In this document: positions 17,304 through 28,897 of the stretch, one piece after another | How the letters are laid out: each line of letters opens with the position of its first letter | Position numbering within the stretch: the stretch's first letter is position 1 | Assembly (NCBI GenBank): GCA_030159235.1 | Contig: BSBG01000001.1 | Span: 1-64,000 of the forward strand | DNA length: 64,000 bases | Source: Bacillus safensis | GTDB lineage: Bacteria > Bacillota > Bacilli > Bacillales > Bacillaceae | Direction of reading: 5' to 3' | Made by a program: the position numbers and the translations under genes | Notes under the pieces: generated by a model | The model's input: only the letters and a program-made list of their open reading frames with translations | What the model was told of the DNA's origin: nothing | Databases searched by the model: none

Positions 17304-17327
17304 CCTCTACTTTTTCAAAACCAAAAG

Positions 17328-17388
17328 ACCCAAAACGAAAATTGTGCTTACTTGTCATATAAATCTCATTTTTCGTTTTGGGTTGTTT
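17328..17388 (+). terminator. Rho-independent terminator of the oxidoreductase gene
   Basis: A 14-bp perfect stem starting ACCCAAAACGAAAA, with a long loop, followed by TGTTTT on the plus strand. Confidence 0.8.
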
Positions 17389-17451
17389 TATAAATCCTTT
17401 CAGTTGATGGGCAAAGGATACGATTGATCTGAATGACTACACACTTTTTAT

Positions 17452-19326
17452 TTATCCCACACTCTCATCTGCTAGTATGACTATACTTTTTATGACTAGT
17501 GCTGCCGTTTCACTCGGATGGCTAAGAGGGAAATGATGACCATATGGAACAACATCAACCTTACCAAAATGCGATGGAGCAGAATAGTCTTTGTCATGCT
17601 CCCCCCAAATCATGTGAAGATTATACTTTGTTAACTCATTGAAATTTCCTTGTTCGTTTTTCAATAGTAAACGATTAAGCTGTACCGTCGTATTTAAGAT
17701 TCTAGGAGAAGTAAAGCTGTTTCTGATTTTTTCAATATAATGTTCAGGGATGCTCTCCACCCTTTCAAACAAACCATTACTTAATAAATAATGCTCTATC
17801 ATATTAGGAGTTGCCATTTTTAAAGACCATTTGTTCACCCATTGAGGAACATGTAGCGATGTAGCATTTTTTTTAGCAACAGGCGGCTGAAGTAAAGTGA
17901 TTGAATATTTCTTATCATCTATGTACCCTTGTTCCAATGCTTTCAGAAGAATAAACGCACCGAATGAATGGCCGATTAGATGTGCGCCATTAGTCGCTTT
18001 CTCCAATAACTTTTTCACTACATTCAAGTAGATGTCTAGAAGGTTTTTCTCTCGTTTAAAAGGGGAACGTCCCAAACCTGGAAGATCTAAGATCCATACA
18101 GGCTGACCCGTTTTTTCATGAAGCTCTTGTGCTAAAGGAAATAAATCCTCTCCATCACTCAATAACCCATGTAATAAAATAAACGGTTTGCCCTCTCCTT
18201 GTAATTGATAAAGGGTATTATTATGGCATAATGTTCGTTTAAATAAATGATGAGGCTGGCCATTTTGATGCATCATTCGATAATCCAGATCAGCTACTAC
18301 GGCAGGTAAAAACTTCATGACACTCGTCTTCTTAAACCAATCTCCTCCCATCATTTTTTTCGTTGAAGCATTTGAAAATGTTCGTTTTGTCATAAAATTC
18401 AATCCATCAGAAGGAATGTTAGTTATTTTACTGACTCCACTATTCATTATTGTTTTCATAAGCGGCATTGGCACAGATATTTTTGGTGCCCTCATATTCA
18501 TACTTTCCGACATCACACTTAATAATTCGGCAATGTTCTGATCGTGCTGTTTGTCTTCAACAAGTGTATATGTTTGAATAGCCGGCTGCTCCGATCTGAG
18601 AACCTGCACAATAAACTTGGCAAACTCATCGTTTGAAATCAGTGGCAGCCTATATCCTTTACCTCCAGGAATCACTGGCATGAGCCCTCTTCGCATACTC
18701 GTCACAAGCAAACCTAACCCTGCTATCTGCTCTGTACTCCCTGTTTTACTACTGCCGACGACAGTTGGCGGATTAATGACAGAAAGCGGATAACCTAGTG
18801 CTGATGCCTGTTGACGTATATAAAGATCTGCTAAAAATTTTGTTCTCTCATATGGATTTTTGATGTTCAAATAATGGTTTCCTTCTTTAAACACATCAAT
18901 GGCAATCTTGCTATTTTCATCATCAAAGGGGCTCATATAACCGACAACATGAATAAATCGCTGCAAGCCCTTCAATTGATGAATACTTTTAGCTAATTCA
19001 CCAATATATTTGGCGCCATTTAAAAAGACGGAAGCTGCCTCGTTACTTGTCGCTTGAATATCCATGGGGCCTCCTGCGTGAATGATCACATCCGTTTTCA
19101 ATACCCTCTCCTTATCCTCAGCACTTAGACCTAACTCTATTTTCGTCAAATCACCTTCAATAAAGTGCATAACTTCCTGTTTTAAGATGCCTCTCTCTTG
19201 AAAAATACGTGCTGCTTTACTTTTTGACCTCACTAAAAGAAGAATGTTCACATCCTCTTTGGCTAATTCTTTCACTAATTGCTTTCCAATAAAGCCTGTT
19301 CCACCAATTAAAAAGACTGTTTTCAT
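17452..19326 (-). CDS. Fusion protein: NAD-dependent extended SDR reductase plus alpha/beta hydrolase
   Basis: A 624-aa two-domain protein. Residues 1 to about 350 form a male-sterility/fatty-acyl-reductase-like extended SDR: Rossmann motif GGTGFIGKQ, IIHAGGPMDIQ, and catalytic Tyr-x3-Lys in PYERTKFLAD. Residues about 370-624 form an alpha/beta hydrolase: LLHGLLSDG, LDLPGLGRS, nucleophile Ser in GHSFG, late Asp in WGEHDKDY and His in PYGHHFPLSH. One reading frame, no break. A tandem palindrome lies 15 bp upstream of the start, and the TetR gene is immediately upstream on the same strand. Substrate unknown; acyl or ester chemistry is likely. Confidence 0.8.
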   Translation of the reverse strand: MKTVFLIGGTGFIGKQLVKELAKEDVNILLLVRSKSKAARIFQERGILKQEVMHFIEGDLTKIELGLSAEDKERVLKTDVIIHAGGPMDIQATSNEAASVFLNGAKYIGELAKSIHQLKGLQRFIHVVGYMSPFDDENSKIAIDVFKEGNHYLNIKNPYERTKFLADLYIRQQASALGYPLSVINPPTVVGSSKTGSTEQIAGLGLLVTSMRRGLMPVIPGGKGYRLPLISNDEFAKFIVQVLRSEQPAIQTYTLVEDKQHDQNIAELLSVMSESMNMRAPKISVPMPLMKTIMNSGVSKITNIPSDGLNFMTKRTFSNASTKKMMGGDWFKKTSVMKFLPAVVADLDYRMMHQNGQPHHLFKRTLCHNNTLYQLQGEGKPFILLHGLLSDGEDLFPLAQELHEKTGQPVWILDLPGLGRSPFKREKNLLDIYLNVVKKLLEKATNGAHLIGHSFGAFILLKALEQGYIDDKKYSITLLQPPVAKKNATSLHVPQWVNKWSLKMATPNMIEHYLLSNGLFERVESIPEHYIEKIRNSFTSPRILNTTVQLNRLLLKNEQGNFNELTKYNLHMIWGEHDKDYSAPSHFGKVDVVPYGHHFPLSHPSETAALVIKSIVILADESVG

Positions 19327-19340
19327 ATAAAATCTCCTTT

Positions 19341-19360
19341 TTAGTACTAATTAGTACTAA
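19341..19360 (-). promoter_or_regulatory. Tandem palindrome, candidate TetR operator
   Basis: TTAGTACTAATTAGTACTAA: two copies of the perfect 10-bp palindrome TTAGTACTAA side by side, 15 bp upstream of the fusion-gene start. A diverged copy precedes the TetR gene (19972-19991). Confidence 0.75.
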
Positions 19361-19384
19361 TTTTGTGTAAAAAAAATGCTTCTT

Positions 19385-19969
19385 TTATCGAAGCAAGTTA
19401 AATAAGTGATCTGCTGTTTTCGTGATGACAGTGGCATCCTTCAATGTTTCTGAAATAAATAACGCTCCTTCAAGATTTGTAATAAAAAGTGATGCCACCT
19501 CATCAATCTGAATCGTATCTCTGAATTCCCCGTTCTCTACCCCTTGTTTCAGTAATAGAGAAACTTTCTTTTGTAATCCTGTAAAAAAAAGACCTATTTT
19601 TTCTTTTATGTGCGTGGACTGTGCAGGGCTTTGAATATAAAGAGTAATAAATGGACAGCCGCCCTTATACTCTCTCGACTGAACTCCTTGTGATAATTGC
19701 TTTAAAAACAGTTGGATACGATCTTCAACCAAAAATTGGTTTTGAGACAGTACGTCATCAATTGCTGATTGATACATGTCAATCCAATAATCAACGACCC
19801 CTTCTAATAATTCCTCCTTATTAGAAAAGTGATAATACACATTAGACTTTGACACTTTGCTTACACGTACCAATTCATCCATACTAGTATAAGCAAACCC
19901 TTTTTCTAAAAATAATGTTGCAGCTACTTCAAGCACACGTTTTTGATTCATTAATTTTACCTTTGTCAT
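19385..19969 (-). CDS. TetR-family transcriptional regulator
   Basis: A 194-aa regulator with the N-terminal TetR HTH (AATLFLEKGFAYTSMDELVR, then VSKSNVYYHFSNKEELLEGV) and a helical ligand-binding C-terminus. The similar sequence blocks in front of this gene and in front of the downstream reductase/hydrolase fusion gene indicate autoregulation and control of the fusion gene. The ligand is unknown; related TetR proteins next to dehydrogenases often sense acyl or aromatic compounds. Confidence 0.88.
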   Translation of the reverse strand: MTKVKLMNQKRVLEVAATLFLEKGFAYTSMDELVRVSKVSKSNVYYHFSNKEELLEGVVDYWIDMYQSAIDDVLSQNQFLVEDRIQLFLKQLSQGVQSREYKGGCPFITLYIQSPAQSTHIKEKIGLFFTGLQKKVSLLLKQGVENGEFRDTIQIDEVASLFITNLEGALFISETLKDATVITKTADHLFNLLR

Positions 19970-19971
19970 GT

Positions 19972-19991
19972 TTAGAACTATACAGTACTAA
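19972..19991 (-). promoter_or_regulatory. Second candidate TetR operator
   Basis: TTAGAACTATACAGTACTAA matches the tandem palindrome at 19341-19360 at 16 of 20 positions and lies 2 bp upstream of the TetR start codon. Confidence 0.6.
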
Positions 19992-20213
19992 TTTATATGT
20001 TGCAAGTATTTATGTTTATTTAGAAAAAAGTTTGATTAAAAAGTTTTCTCGATGTGGTCAAACGCAAATGAGGAAACTAACCCTATATCTGATTTCATGT
20101 CTTAAATGAAAAATGAGCCCGCAGAAAATTATATGGCTTTAATGATAATCATGATGTGGTTTATTTAAATAATGGCTCTGTAAAACTTTAGTGTTGGTAA
20201 TTAATGAAATTAA

Positions 20214-20241
20214 GAGGAACCTTTATTGTCAAGGTTCCCTC
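20214..20241 (-). terminator. Terminator of the small immunity-like gene
   Basis: Core stem GGAACCTT/AAGGTTCC with flanking GA/TC pairs, 7-nt loop, 22 bp downstream (minus strand) of the stop codon at 20263. The rest of 19992-20262 shows no gene. Confidence 0.7.
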
Positions 20242-20262
20242 TACTTGTGAATCAGCACATAT

Positions 20263-20583
20263 TTAGTAAAACTTGGATACACTTTTACAATGTTCATCCA
20301 ATTCAACTATTGTAAGCAACTGTGTTTTTGGATATTGACTTGAGTTTTCTGCGGAATACGTTAGATGAACTAATGCGAATTTTTTTAGTTCACTTATCCA
20401 ATAAACTACATCATCGTTATCTTCCCTTTTCGCAACTGCGACAGCCTTTTTTCCATAGAGAATGTGATTTGGATGAACTTCTTTCTTTATTTCCGCATTT
20501 AAAAATTCTGACATACTATCAATGATTATCAACCAAGGTTCATCCATAAATTTTTCAAGAAAACTTATCATGTCATTAATCAC
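20263..20583 (-). CDS. Small hypothetical protein, possible immunity protein
   Basis: A 106-aa acidic protein that I do not recognise by name. Its central pattern (YGKKAVAVAKREDNDDVVYW, then FALVHLTYS) resembles small Bacillus proteins often found beside polymorphic toxins. The GTG start at 20583 is uncertain; ATG at 20571 is an alternative. It is AT-rich, like its two upstream neighbours on the same strand, a DUF3885-type protein and a toxin C-terminal remnant. A role in immunity is inference from context. Confidence 0.55.
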   Translation of the reverse strand: MINDMISFLEKFMDEPWLIIIDSMSEFLNAEIKKEVHPNHILYGKKAVAVAKREDNDDVVYWISELKKFALVHLTYSAENSSQYPKTQLLTIVELDEHCKSVSKFY

Positions 20584-20743
20584 TTCCCTAAATTAAGAGA
20601 CTATTTATAAGTCTCCGAGTCTCCGAATATTAAACACTAAATTTTGAAAGACGTAAGCTATCATAAGAGTTATTTTCGTCAGCAGAGCATCCAACAAGAT
20701 AAATTATTAATAGTGAGAGAAACTAACAATAAGAGAGTTTCTT

Positions 20744-21346
20744 TTAATTATACTCTTCTCCTACCATTAAAGTACTATATTTTGTTTTAAATTTTTCGTA
20801 CTTTCTCTCATCCTTAAATAATAAGAATGCCCCTCTGTAATCATAAATATGATAAATAAAATCTTTATTTATAAAGAATATTTCAGGATAACTACTATAT
20901 TTGTCATTGAACCTCGGAGCCATACTTTTAAAATCTTGATTACATATTGCCTTGATTATTTTCTTGTACTCTATATGCTGTTTTTTTGTTTCTAAAGAAT
21001 ACTGAATTACTCTTCCATTCTCATCTTTAGAATTTTTTACATTGAGTCTATATTTATTAATTTTTTTTGAATACTTACTATATACTCCTATCGGCCTCCG
21101 TAATGAATGCTCACTTCGAACAATTGTGACGACGAACAATAAATCGTTCTCCCCAAAAAGTTCATCAAATATACTTATTGCAACATTATAAACCTTATTA
21201 AAATAATGAGGATTTAAATTGCCTTGATCATTAAACTGATACATTTCTTTTTCGAGTTGAATATGGAGGCTTAAAGGTAACTCGTTAAAGGAATCATTAA
21301 TTAAATCAATATTGAATCCACTTTGCAAATAATCTAGGTGAACCAT
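20744..21346 (-). CDS. DUF3885-type protein, probable immunity protein
   Basis: A 200-aa protein with the DUF3885 layout: LPLSLHIQLEKEMYQF near the N-terminus, HYFNKVYNVAISIFDELFGE, then KKIIKAICNQDF, FFINKDFIYHIYDYRGAFLL and a C-terminal KYSTLM. It has no signal peptide. It starts 3 bp after the end of the toxin-like fragment, the usual toxin then immunity order. The role of DUF3885 as an antitoxin or immunity factor is suggested by such contexts and not proven. Low GC suggests horizontal acquisition. Confidence 0.65.
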   Translation of the reverse strand: MVHLDYLQSGFNIDLINDSFNELPLSLHIQLEKEMYQFNDQGNLNPHYFNKVYNVAISIFDELFGENDLLFVVTIVRSEHSLRRPIGVYSKYSKKINKYRLNVKNSKDENGRVIQYSLETKKQHIEYKKIIKAICNQDFKSMAPRFNDKYSSYPEIFFINKDFIYHIYDYRGAFLLFKDERKYEKFKTKYSTLMVGEEYN

Positions 21347-21349
21347 ATC

Positions 21350-21556
21350 TCATTCTCCTTTCATTCTTTTATGTACAATTTTATTTAGTGTAGCTATACG
21401 CTCTCCAGATTCATTCATTAATTTGTAGTAACTTCCTCCATGAGAATTCCCTTTCCCAAGATCTCTTAAAATGGACCAACCAGATGTAGGATCTTTCCAC
21501 TCTTGTTTACCTTTAACCTTCTTATTGAAAAGAGAAATCTTTATTTTCAGAACCAA
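21350..21556 (-). pseudogene. C-terminal fragment of a polymorphic (contact/secreted) toxin
   Basis: A 68-codon frame from a TTG at 21556 resembling the tail of a nuclease-type toxin domain: DPTSGWSILRDLGKGNSHGG, then SYYKLMNESGERIATL. Toxins of the LXG, RHS or CDI kind end in such GGS-x-WKL-type segments. The reading frame stays open for about 40 codons upstream without a recognisable domain or start, and the long N-terminal delivery part is missing. It is therefore probably a relic left with its immunity genes. The toxin subfamily is uncertain. Confidence 0.5.
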
Positions 21557-21732
21557 TGAGTTAGAAATTGATTTTTTAAAACCATCTATTTTAAAATTTG
21601 TTATTTTAACTACAAATAATAACAGATATTCATTTCTATCATTAATATAAAGACTTATATTGTTTTTATATTATAGTAAATCCCCCTGCTTTTATTCATA
21701 GTCAACTTAGATGTAACCAATGAAATAGAAAA

Positions 21733-21755
21733 AGACGAACTTAAAAAGTTCGTCT
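21733..21755 (-). terminator. Terminator of the suf operon
   Basis: Perfect 10-bp stem AGACGAACTT/AAGTTCGTCT with a 3-nt loop followed by TTTTTC on the minus strand, about 85 bp after the sufB stop. The surrounding 21557-21838 holds no gene; it is very AT-rich. Confidence 0.88.
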
Positions 21756-21838
21756 CCTACACTAAAAGGTCATCTTGATCGGCACAAATTCGGCACGCTT
21801 CATCAACCTCTTATATCTATCATTTTCAACCCTCTGTA

Positions 21839-23236
21839 TTAGCCAATAGAACCTTCCATTTCAAACTTAATCAAACGGTTCATTTCAACTGCATATTCCA
21901 TTGGCAGTTCTTTTGTGAATGGTTCGATGAAGCCCATGACGATCATTTCTGTTGCTTCTTCTTCAGAAATTCCGCGGCTCATCAAGTAGAATAGCTGTTC
22001 TTCTGATACTTTCGATACTTTCGCTTCGTGCTCTAATGAAATGTTGTCGTTTAAGATTTCATTGTAAGGAATTGTATCAGATGTTGATTTGTTATCCATG
22101 ATGAGTGTATCACACTCGATGTTTGAACGTGCACCTTCTGCTTTGCGTCCGAAGTGAACGATTCCGCGGTATGTGACTTTACCGCCTTGTTTCGAAATCG
22201 ATTTCGATACGATCGTTGAAGATGTGTTTGGTGCAAGGTGAATCATTTTCGCACCTGCATCTTGGTGCTGACCTTTACCTGCTAGGGCAATACTTAATGT
22301 CATACCACGAGCGCCTTCACCTTTTAGGATGACTGCTGGGTATTTCATTGTCAGCTTAGAACCGATGTTTCCATCAATCCATTCCATTGTTGCATTCTCT
22401 TCACAAATCGTACGTTTTGTGACAAGGTTGAAGACGTTGTTTGCCCAGTTTTGAATCGTTGTATAACGGCAGTAACCGCCTTTTTTCACGATGATTTCAA
22501 CTACCGCACTGTGAAGTGAGTTTGTTGTGTAAACTGGTGCTGTACAGCCTTCTACGTAATGCACGTGTGCGCCTTCGTCAACGATGATCAGTGTACGCTC
22601 GAACTGACCCATGTTTTCAGAGTTGATACGGAAGTATGCTTGAAGTGGCGTATCTACTTTTATTCCTTTTGGTACATAGATAAAGGAACCACCAGACCAT
22701 ACAGCCGAGTTAAGCGCAGCAAATTTGTTGTCAGTCGGAGGAATGACTTTTGCCCAGTGCTCACGGAAAAGGTCTTCGTTCTCTTTTAATGCGCTGTCTG
22801 TATCTTTAAACACAATCCCTAGATCTTCAAGGTCTTGTTTCATGTTGTGATACACAACTTCAGATTCATACTGAGCAGATACACCTGCTAAATACTTTTG
22901 CTCTGCCTCTGGAATACCCAGCTTATCAAAGGTTTGTTTGATTTCTTCTGGTACTTCATCCCAAGAACGCTCAGAACGCTCAGATGGCTTTACGTAGTAC
23001 GTAATTTCATCAAAGTTTAATGCATTTAAATCTCCGCCCCATTGTGGCATCGGCATGTTGTAAAAGTGCTCAAGAGATTTCAAACGGAAGTCGAGCATCC
23101 ACTGAGGCTCTTCTTTCATACGAGAAATTTCTTCAACAATCTCTTTTGTCAGTCCGCGCTCTGAACGGAAAATGGAAACGTCTTTATCAGAAAAGCCGTA
23201 TTTATATTCACCAACATCTGGCATTTTTTTAGCCAT
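21839..23236 (-). CDS. sufB: Fe-S cluster assembly protein SufB
   Basis: A 465-aa SufB, the scaffold subunit of the SufBCD complex on which nascent Fe-S clusters are built. Family segments include [30 protein letters not shown] and [20 protein letters not shown] near the C-terminal beta-helix. It is the last gene of sufCDSUB, the standard Firmicutes order, and starts 18 bp after sufU. Complete and unremarkable. Confidence 0.96.
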   Translation of the reverse strand: MAKKMPDVGEYKYGFSDKDVSIFRSERGLTKEIVEEISRMKEEPQWMLDFRLKSLEHFYNMPMPQWGGDLNALNFDEITYYVKPSERSERSWDEVPEEIKQTFDKLGIPEAEQKYLAGVSAQYESEVVYHNMKQDLEDLGIVFKDTDSALKENEDLFREHWAKVIPPTDNKFAALNSAVWSGGSFIYVPKGIKVDTPLQAYFRINSENMGQFERTLIIVDEGAHVHYVEGCTAPVYTTNSLHSAVVEIIVKKGGYCRYTTIQNWANNVFNLVTKRTICEENATMEWIDGNIGSKLTMKYPAVILKGEGARGMTLSIALAGKGQHQDAGAKMIHLAPNTSSTIVSKSISKQGGKVTYRGIVHFGRKAEGARSNIECDTLIMDNKSTSDTIPYNEILNDNISLEHEAKVSKVSEEQLFYLMSRGISEEEATEMIVMGFIEPFTKELPMEYAVEMNRLIKFEMEGSIG

Positions 23237-23253
23237 CCATTTTCACTCCAATC

Positions 23254-26223
<2,970 letters not shown>

Positions 26224-26241
26224 CAATAATCCTCCTAACGC

Positions 26242-27027
26242 TTACGCTTCTTGACCAACAGTTTCGTCTTCAATTCCTAACTCTTTTTTAATCCAATCAT
26301 AGCCTTCTGCTTCTAGACGCTGTGCGAGTTCTGGTCCGCCAGATTTCACGATACGACCTTGCATCATAACATGAACGTGATCTGGTGTGATGTAGTTCAG
26401 TAGACGCTGATAGTGAGTGATCATTAAGCAGCCGAAGCTTTCGCCGCGCATTTTATTAATTCCTTTAGAAACAACTTTCAGGGCATCGATATCAAGACCA
26501 GAATCGATTTCGTCAAGGATGGCGATCTTTGGTTCAATCATCATTAATTGAAGAATTTCGTTGCGTTTTTTCTCCCCGCCTGAGAATCCTTCGTTTAGGT
26601 AGCGCTGCGCCATATCTGGGTCCATTTCAAGGAACTCCATGTTTTCGTCCATTTTGCGGATGAATTTCATAAGAGAGATTTCATCGCCTTCTTCTCTGCG
26701 TGCGTTAATAGCAGAACGAAGGAAGTCAGCATTTGTAACACCGCTGATTTCAGATGGATATTGCATTGCAAGGAAAAGACCTGCTTGAGCGCGCTCATCT
26801 ACTTCCATTTCAAGTACATCTTCGCCATCAAGCAAGATACTGCCTTTTGTAACTTCATATTTAGGATGACCCATAATTGCAGCAGATAAAGTCGATTTAC
26901 CTGTACCGTTTGGTCCCATTACTGCGTGGAATTCTCCACCTTTTATCTCGAGGTTTACACCCTTTAAGATTTCTTTCCCTTCAATCTCAACGTGCAAGTC
27001 CTTAATTGTTAATGTCGAAGCAGTCAT
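26242..27027 (-). CDS. sufC: Fe-S cluster assembly ATPase SufC
   Basis: A 261-aa ABC-type ATPase that drives the SufBCD scaffold. Walker A is GPNGTGKST, the signature is NEGFSGGEKKRNE, and Walker B is IAILDEIDSGLD. It is the first gene of the suf operon, with GGAGGTATCGATAT before the ATG. The leader carries an AATAAT-C-ATTATT palindrome. The protein is soluble and has no transport role. Confidence 0.96.
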   Translation of the reverse strand: MTASTLTIKDLHVEIEGKEILKGVNLEIKGGEFHAVMGPNGTGKSTLSAAIMGHPKYEVTKGSILLDGEDVLEMEVDERAQAGLFLAMQYPSEISGVTNADFLRSAINARREEGDEISLMKFIRKMDENMEFLEMDPDMAQRYLNEGFSGGEKKRNEILQLMMIEPKIAILDEIDSGLDIDALKVVSKGINKMRGESFGCLMITHYQRLLNYITPDHVHVMMQGRIVKSGGPELAQRLEAEGYDWIKKELGIEDETVGQEA

Positions 27028-27043
27028 ATATCGATACCTCCAA

Positions 27044-27056
27044 AATAATCATTATT
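27044..27056 (-). promoter_or_regulatory. AT-rich palindrome in the suf leader (Fur/PerR-like)
   Basis: AATAATCATTATT is a perfect 6-1-6 palindrome 17 bp upstream of the sufC start. It resembles a core Fur/PerR half-site pair but matches the 19-bp Fur consensus poorly, so assignment is tentative. Confidence 0.3.
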
Positions 27057-27204
27057 CTCAATTTATTCTCATTCTAATTTTATAACAAATTAAAACTGAA
27101 TACAACACATTCACGACAAGCGTGAGAGGATGCTCTCAAAATTCTAACAAAAAATGCAGGTAGATAAAAGGATTTATGTCGAAAAGACTGTTTTCATAAA
27201 GAAA

Positions 27205-27229
27205 GGGCGGGAAACTGTTCTCCCCGCCC
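27205..27229 (-). terminator. Rho-independent terminator after the small gene
   Basis: Stem GGGCGGG/CCCGCCC followed by TTTCTTT on the minus strand, 9 bp downstream of the small-ORF stop at 27238. Confidence 0.85.
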
Positions 27230-27237
27230 CTTAGCTA

Positions 27238-27442
27238 TTAATAGCCTCGTATATTCATTTTTGCGAGCTGCCTTTTCTCATCTCGATAGGACTGCTCTCG
27301 TTTATATTCCACTTTCATCCGTAAGTCATGGTCTCTTTCGTACTCTGCATAGCTCATGCCATAAGCTTGGTGCATGGCCTTTTCCATCTCGGCGGTGTAA
27401 TCCAATCCCAGTGTACTATGGTCCGAACAAATAATAAACCAT
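27238..27442 (-). pseudogene. Small basic/acidic-rich protein gene with apparent frame break
   Basis: A frame of about 65 codons ends at 27238; its part from ATG 27387 is 49 aa, charged and coil-like (MHQAYGMSYAEYERDHDLRM ... RDEKRQLAKM). A good promoter (TTGAGT, 18 bp, TACAAT at 27494-27465), a ribosome-binding site (AAGGAAGGG) and an ATG at 27442 lie upstream. That ATG is in another frame and ends after 8 codons (MVYYLFGP). A terminator follows. Either the gene is frameshifted, a sequencing error is present, or translation starts at 27387. I do not recognise the family. Confidence 0.5.
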
Positions 27443-27590
27443 TCCCTTCCTTGAGTGTAGCTTTATTGTAGCAAATACATGCGTCTTCACTCAAAAGGGA
27501 TATGACACGTTGTGCTGGCATATTTTCTCACACACTCGGATGAGGAGCGCTCAACTCCCTGATATGGAAAAATGCCATGTTTTCCTTCCC

Positions 27591-27959
27591 TTAATGCGTC
27601 TGTCCTCCAAATTCATCAATGCATTGCTGAACAACAGTAATTCCTTGGCTCAGCGCTGCTCCGCCGCCAAACGCTGCCGCTACGCTGACAACCTCCAGCA
27701 AATTCTCTTCTGTCGCGCCTTGATCGAGGGCTCCCTTTGTATGATAAATCATGCAGTATTCATCCTGTGCATGAATACTGATACCAAGGGCAATCATTTG
27801 TTTTTCTTTTTGCGTTAAAGAATCGCTTTGGAAGCACTGCTCCGTGAATTCATTGAATTTCTTCCCAAACATCGGCATTTTCTTTTGGAATTCACCCATT
27901 GCGGTTTTATAATCAGTCAGTGATTGCTGCATGGATCCGCTCATATGCTGTTCATTCAT
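27591..27959 (-). CDS. yurZ: Carboxymuconolactone decarboxylase-family protein YurZ
   Basis: A 122-aa AhpD-like helical protein of the carboxymuconolactone decarboxylase family, matching B. subtilis YurZ in position between suf and met genes. The family core is [20 protein letters not shown] and the glycine-rich [14 protein letters not shown]. The site reads Cys-x3-His, without the CxxC of true AhpD, so peroxidase-partner activity is not assured. The cellular role is unknown. Confidence 0.85.
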   Translation of the reverse strand: MNEQHMSGSMQQSLTDYKTAMGEFQKKMPMFGKKFNEFTEQCFQSDSLTQKEKQMIALGISIHAQDEYCMIYHTKGALDQGATEENLLEVVSVAAAFGGGAALSQGITVVQQCIDEFGGQTH

Positions 27960-28029
27960 CTTGATTCCATCCCTTCAGGTCATTTGTACGTTTTTATTAT
28001 GAGCGAGATTTGAAAAAATACACAAAAAA

Positions 28030-28051
28030 CCTCGCTTTGATGAAAGCGAGG
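28030..28051 (-). terminator. Terminator of the metNPQ operon
   Basis: Perfect 9-bp stem CCTCGCTTT/AAAGCGAGG with a 4-nt loop and a TTTTTT tail on the minus strand, just after metQ. Confidence 0.92.
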
Positions 28052-28061
28052 CTGAAAGTTG

Positions 28062-28883
28062 TTATTCAGATACAGGCAATACTGCACCGTCATATTTTTT
28101 GTCGATGAATTCTTTGATTTTATCAGAGTGAAGAACTTCCATTAATGTCTTGATCTTTTCTGATTTTTCGTCACCTTTGCGAACTGCAACGATGTTTGCA
28201 TATGGGTTGTTCTTTGTTTGTTCAAGTTCGATTGAATCTTTTTTCGGATTCAATTTATTTTGGATTGCATAGTTGACGTTGATAAATACAGCATCGCCTT
28301 CACTGTTTTCATAAGCTTTCGCAGTTAATTCAGGCGCGATTTTTTTGAACTTTAGGTTCTTTGGATTTTCTTTAATGTCTTTCACTGTTGCGTTGATTGT
28401 ATCAACCTTTGGATCAAGCTTGATGACACCAGCATTTTGCAAGAGAGCAAGCATACGGCCTTGCTCAGCTACGTTGTTTGTCATGATGATCGTGCCGCCG
28501 TTTGGAATATCTTTTACTGCTTTGTATTTCTTAGAGTAGATACCGAAAGGCTCAAGGTGAACCGCACCAGCACTTACTAGGTTGTAATCTTTGTTTGATT
28601 TATTTTCTTCGTTCAAGTAAGGGATATGCTGGAAAAAGTTCGCATCCACTTCTTTTTCAGCTAATGCTTTGTTGTACATTTTATAATCGCTAAGTACTTT
28701 CACTTCTAAATCGTAGCCTTTTTCTTTTAGAAGTGGTTTTGCTTCTTCAAGAATTTCGGCATGCGGTGTTTTTGAAGCCGCAACCGTAATGGTTTTGCTT
28801 TCGCTTGCGTTATTAGATGAACCGCACGCAGCTAAAATGCCTGCAAATGCTAGAAATAGTGCACTTAAAATCAATTTCTTCAT
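28062..28883 (-). CDS. metQ: Methionine-binding lipoprotein MetQ
   Basis: A 273-aa NlpA/MetQ lipoprotein of the D/L-methionine ABC importer. The signal ends in the lipobox AGILAAC (Cys near 20). Family segments include ANFFQHIPYLNEEN, KDIPNGGTIIMTNN and NPYANIVAVRKGDE. It is the last gene of metNPQ behind a SAM riboswitch, so it is made when S-adenosylmethionine is low. Confidence 0.95.
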   Translation of the reverse strand: MKKLILSALFLAFAGILAACGSSNNASESKTITVAASKTPHAEILEEAKPLLKEKGYDLEVKVLSDYKMYNKALAEKEVDANFFQHIPYLNEENKSNKDYNLVSAGAVHLEPFGIYSKKYKAVKDIPNGGTIIMTNNVAEQGRMLALLQNAGVIKLDPKVDTINATVKDIKENPKNLKFKKIAPELTAKAYENSEGDAVFINVNYAIQNKLNPKKDSIELEQTKNNPYANIVAVRKGDEKSEKIKTLMEVLHSDKIKEFIDKKYDGAVLPVSE

Positions 28884-28897
28884 GAATAAATCCTCCC

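Noticed and set aside
27044-27056. Fur regulation of the suf operon
   Set aside because: The palindrome is only 13 bp and fits the 19-bp Fur consensus poorly; kept as a low-confidence site, not as a claim.
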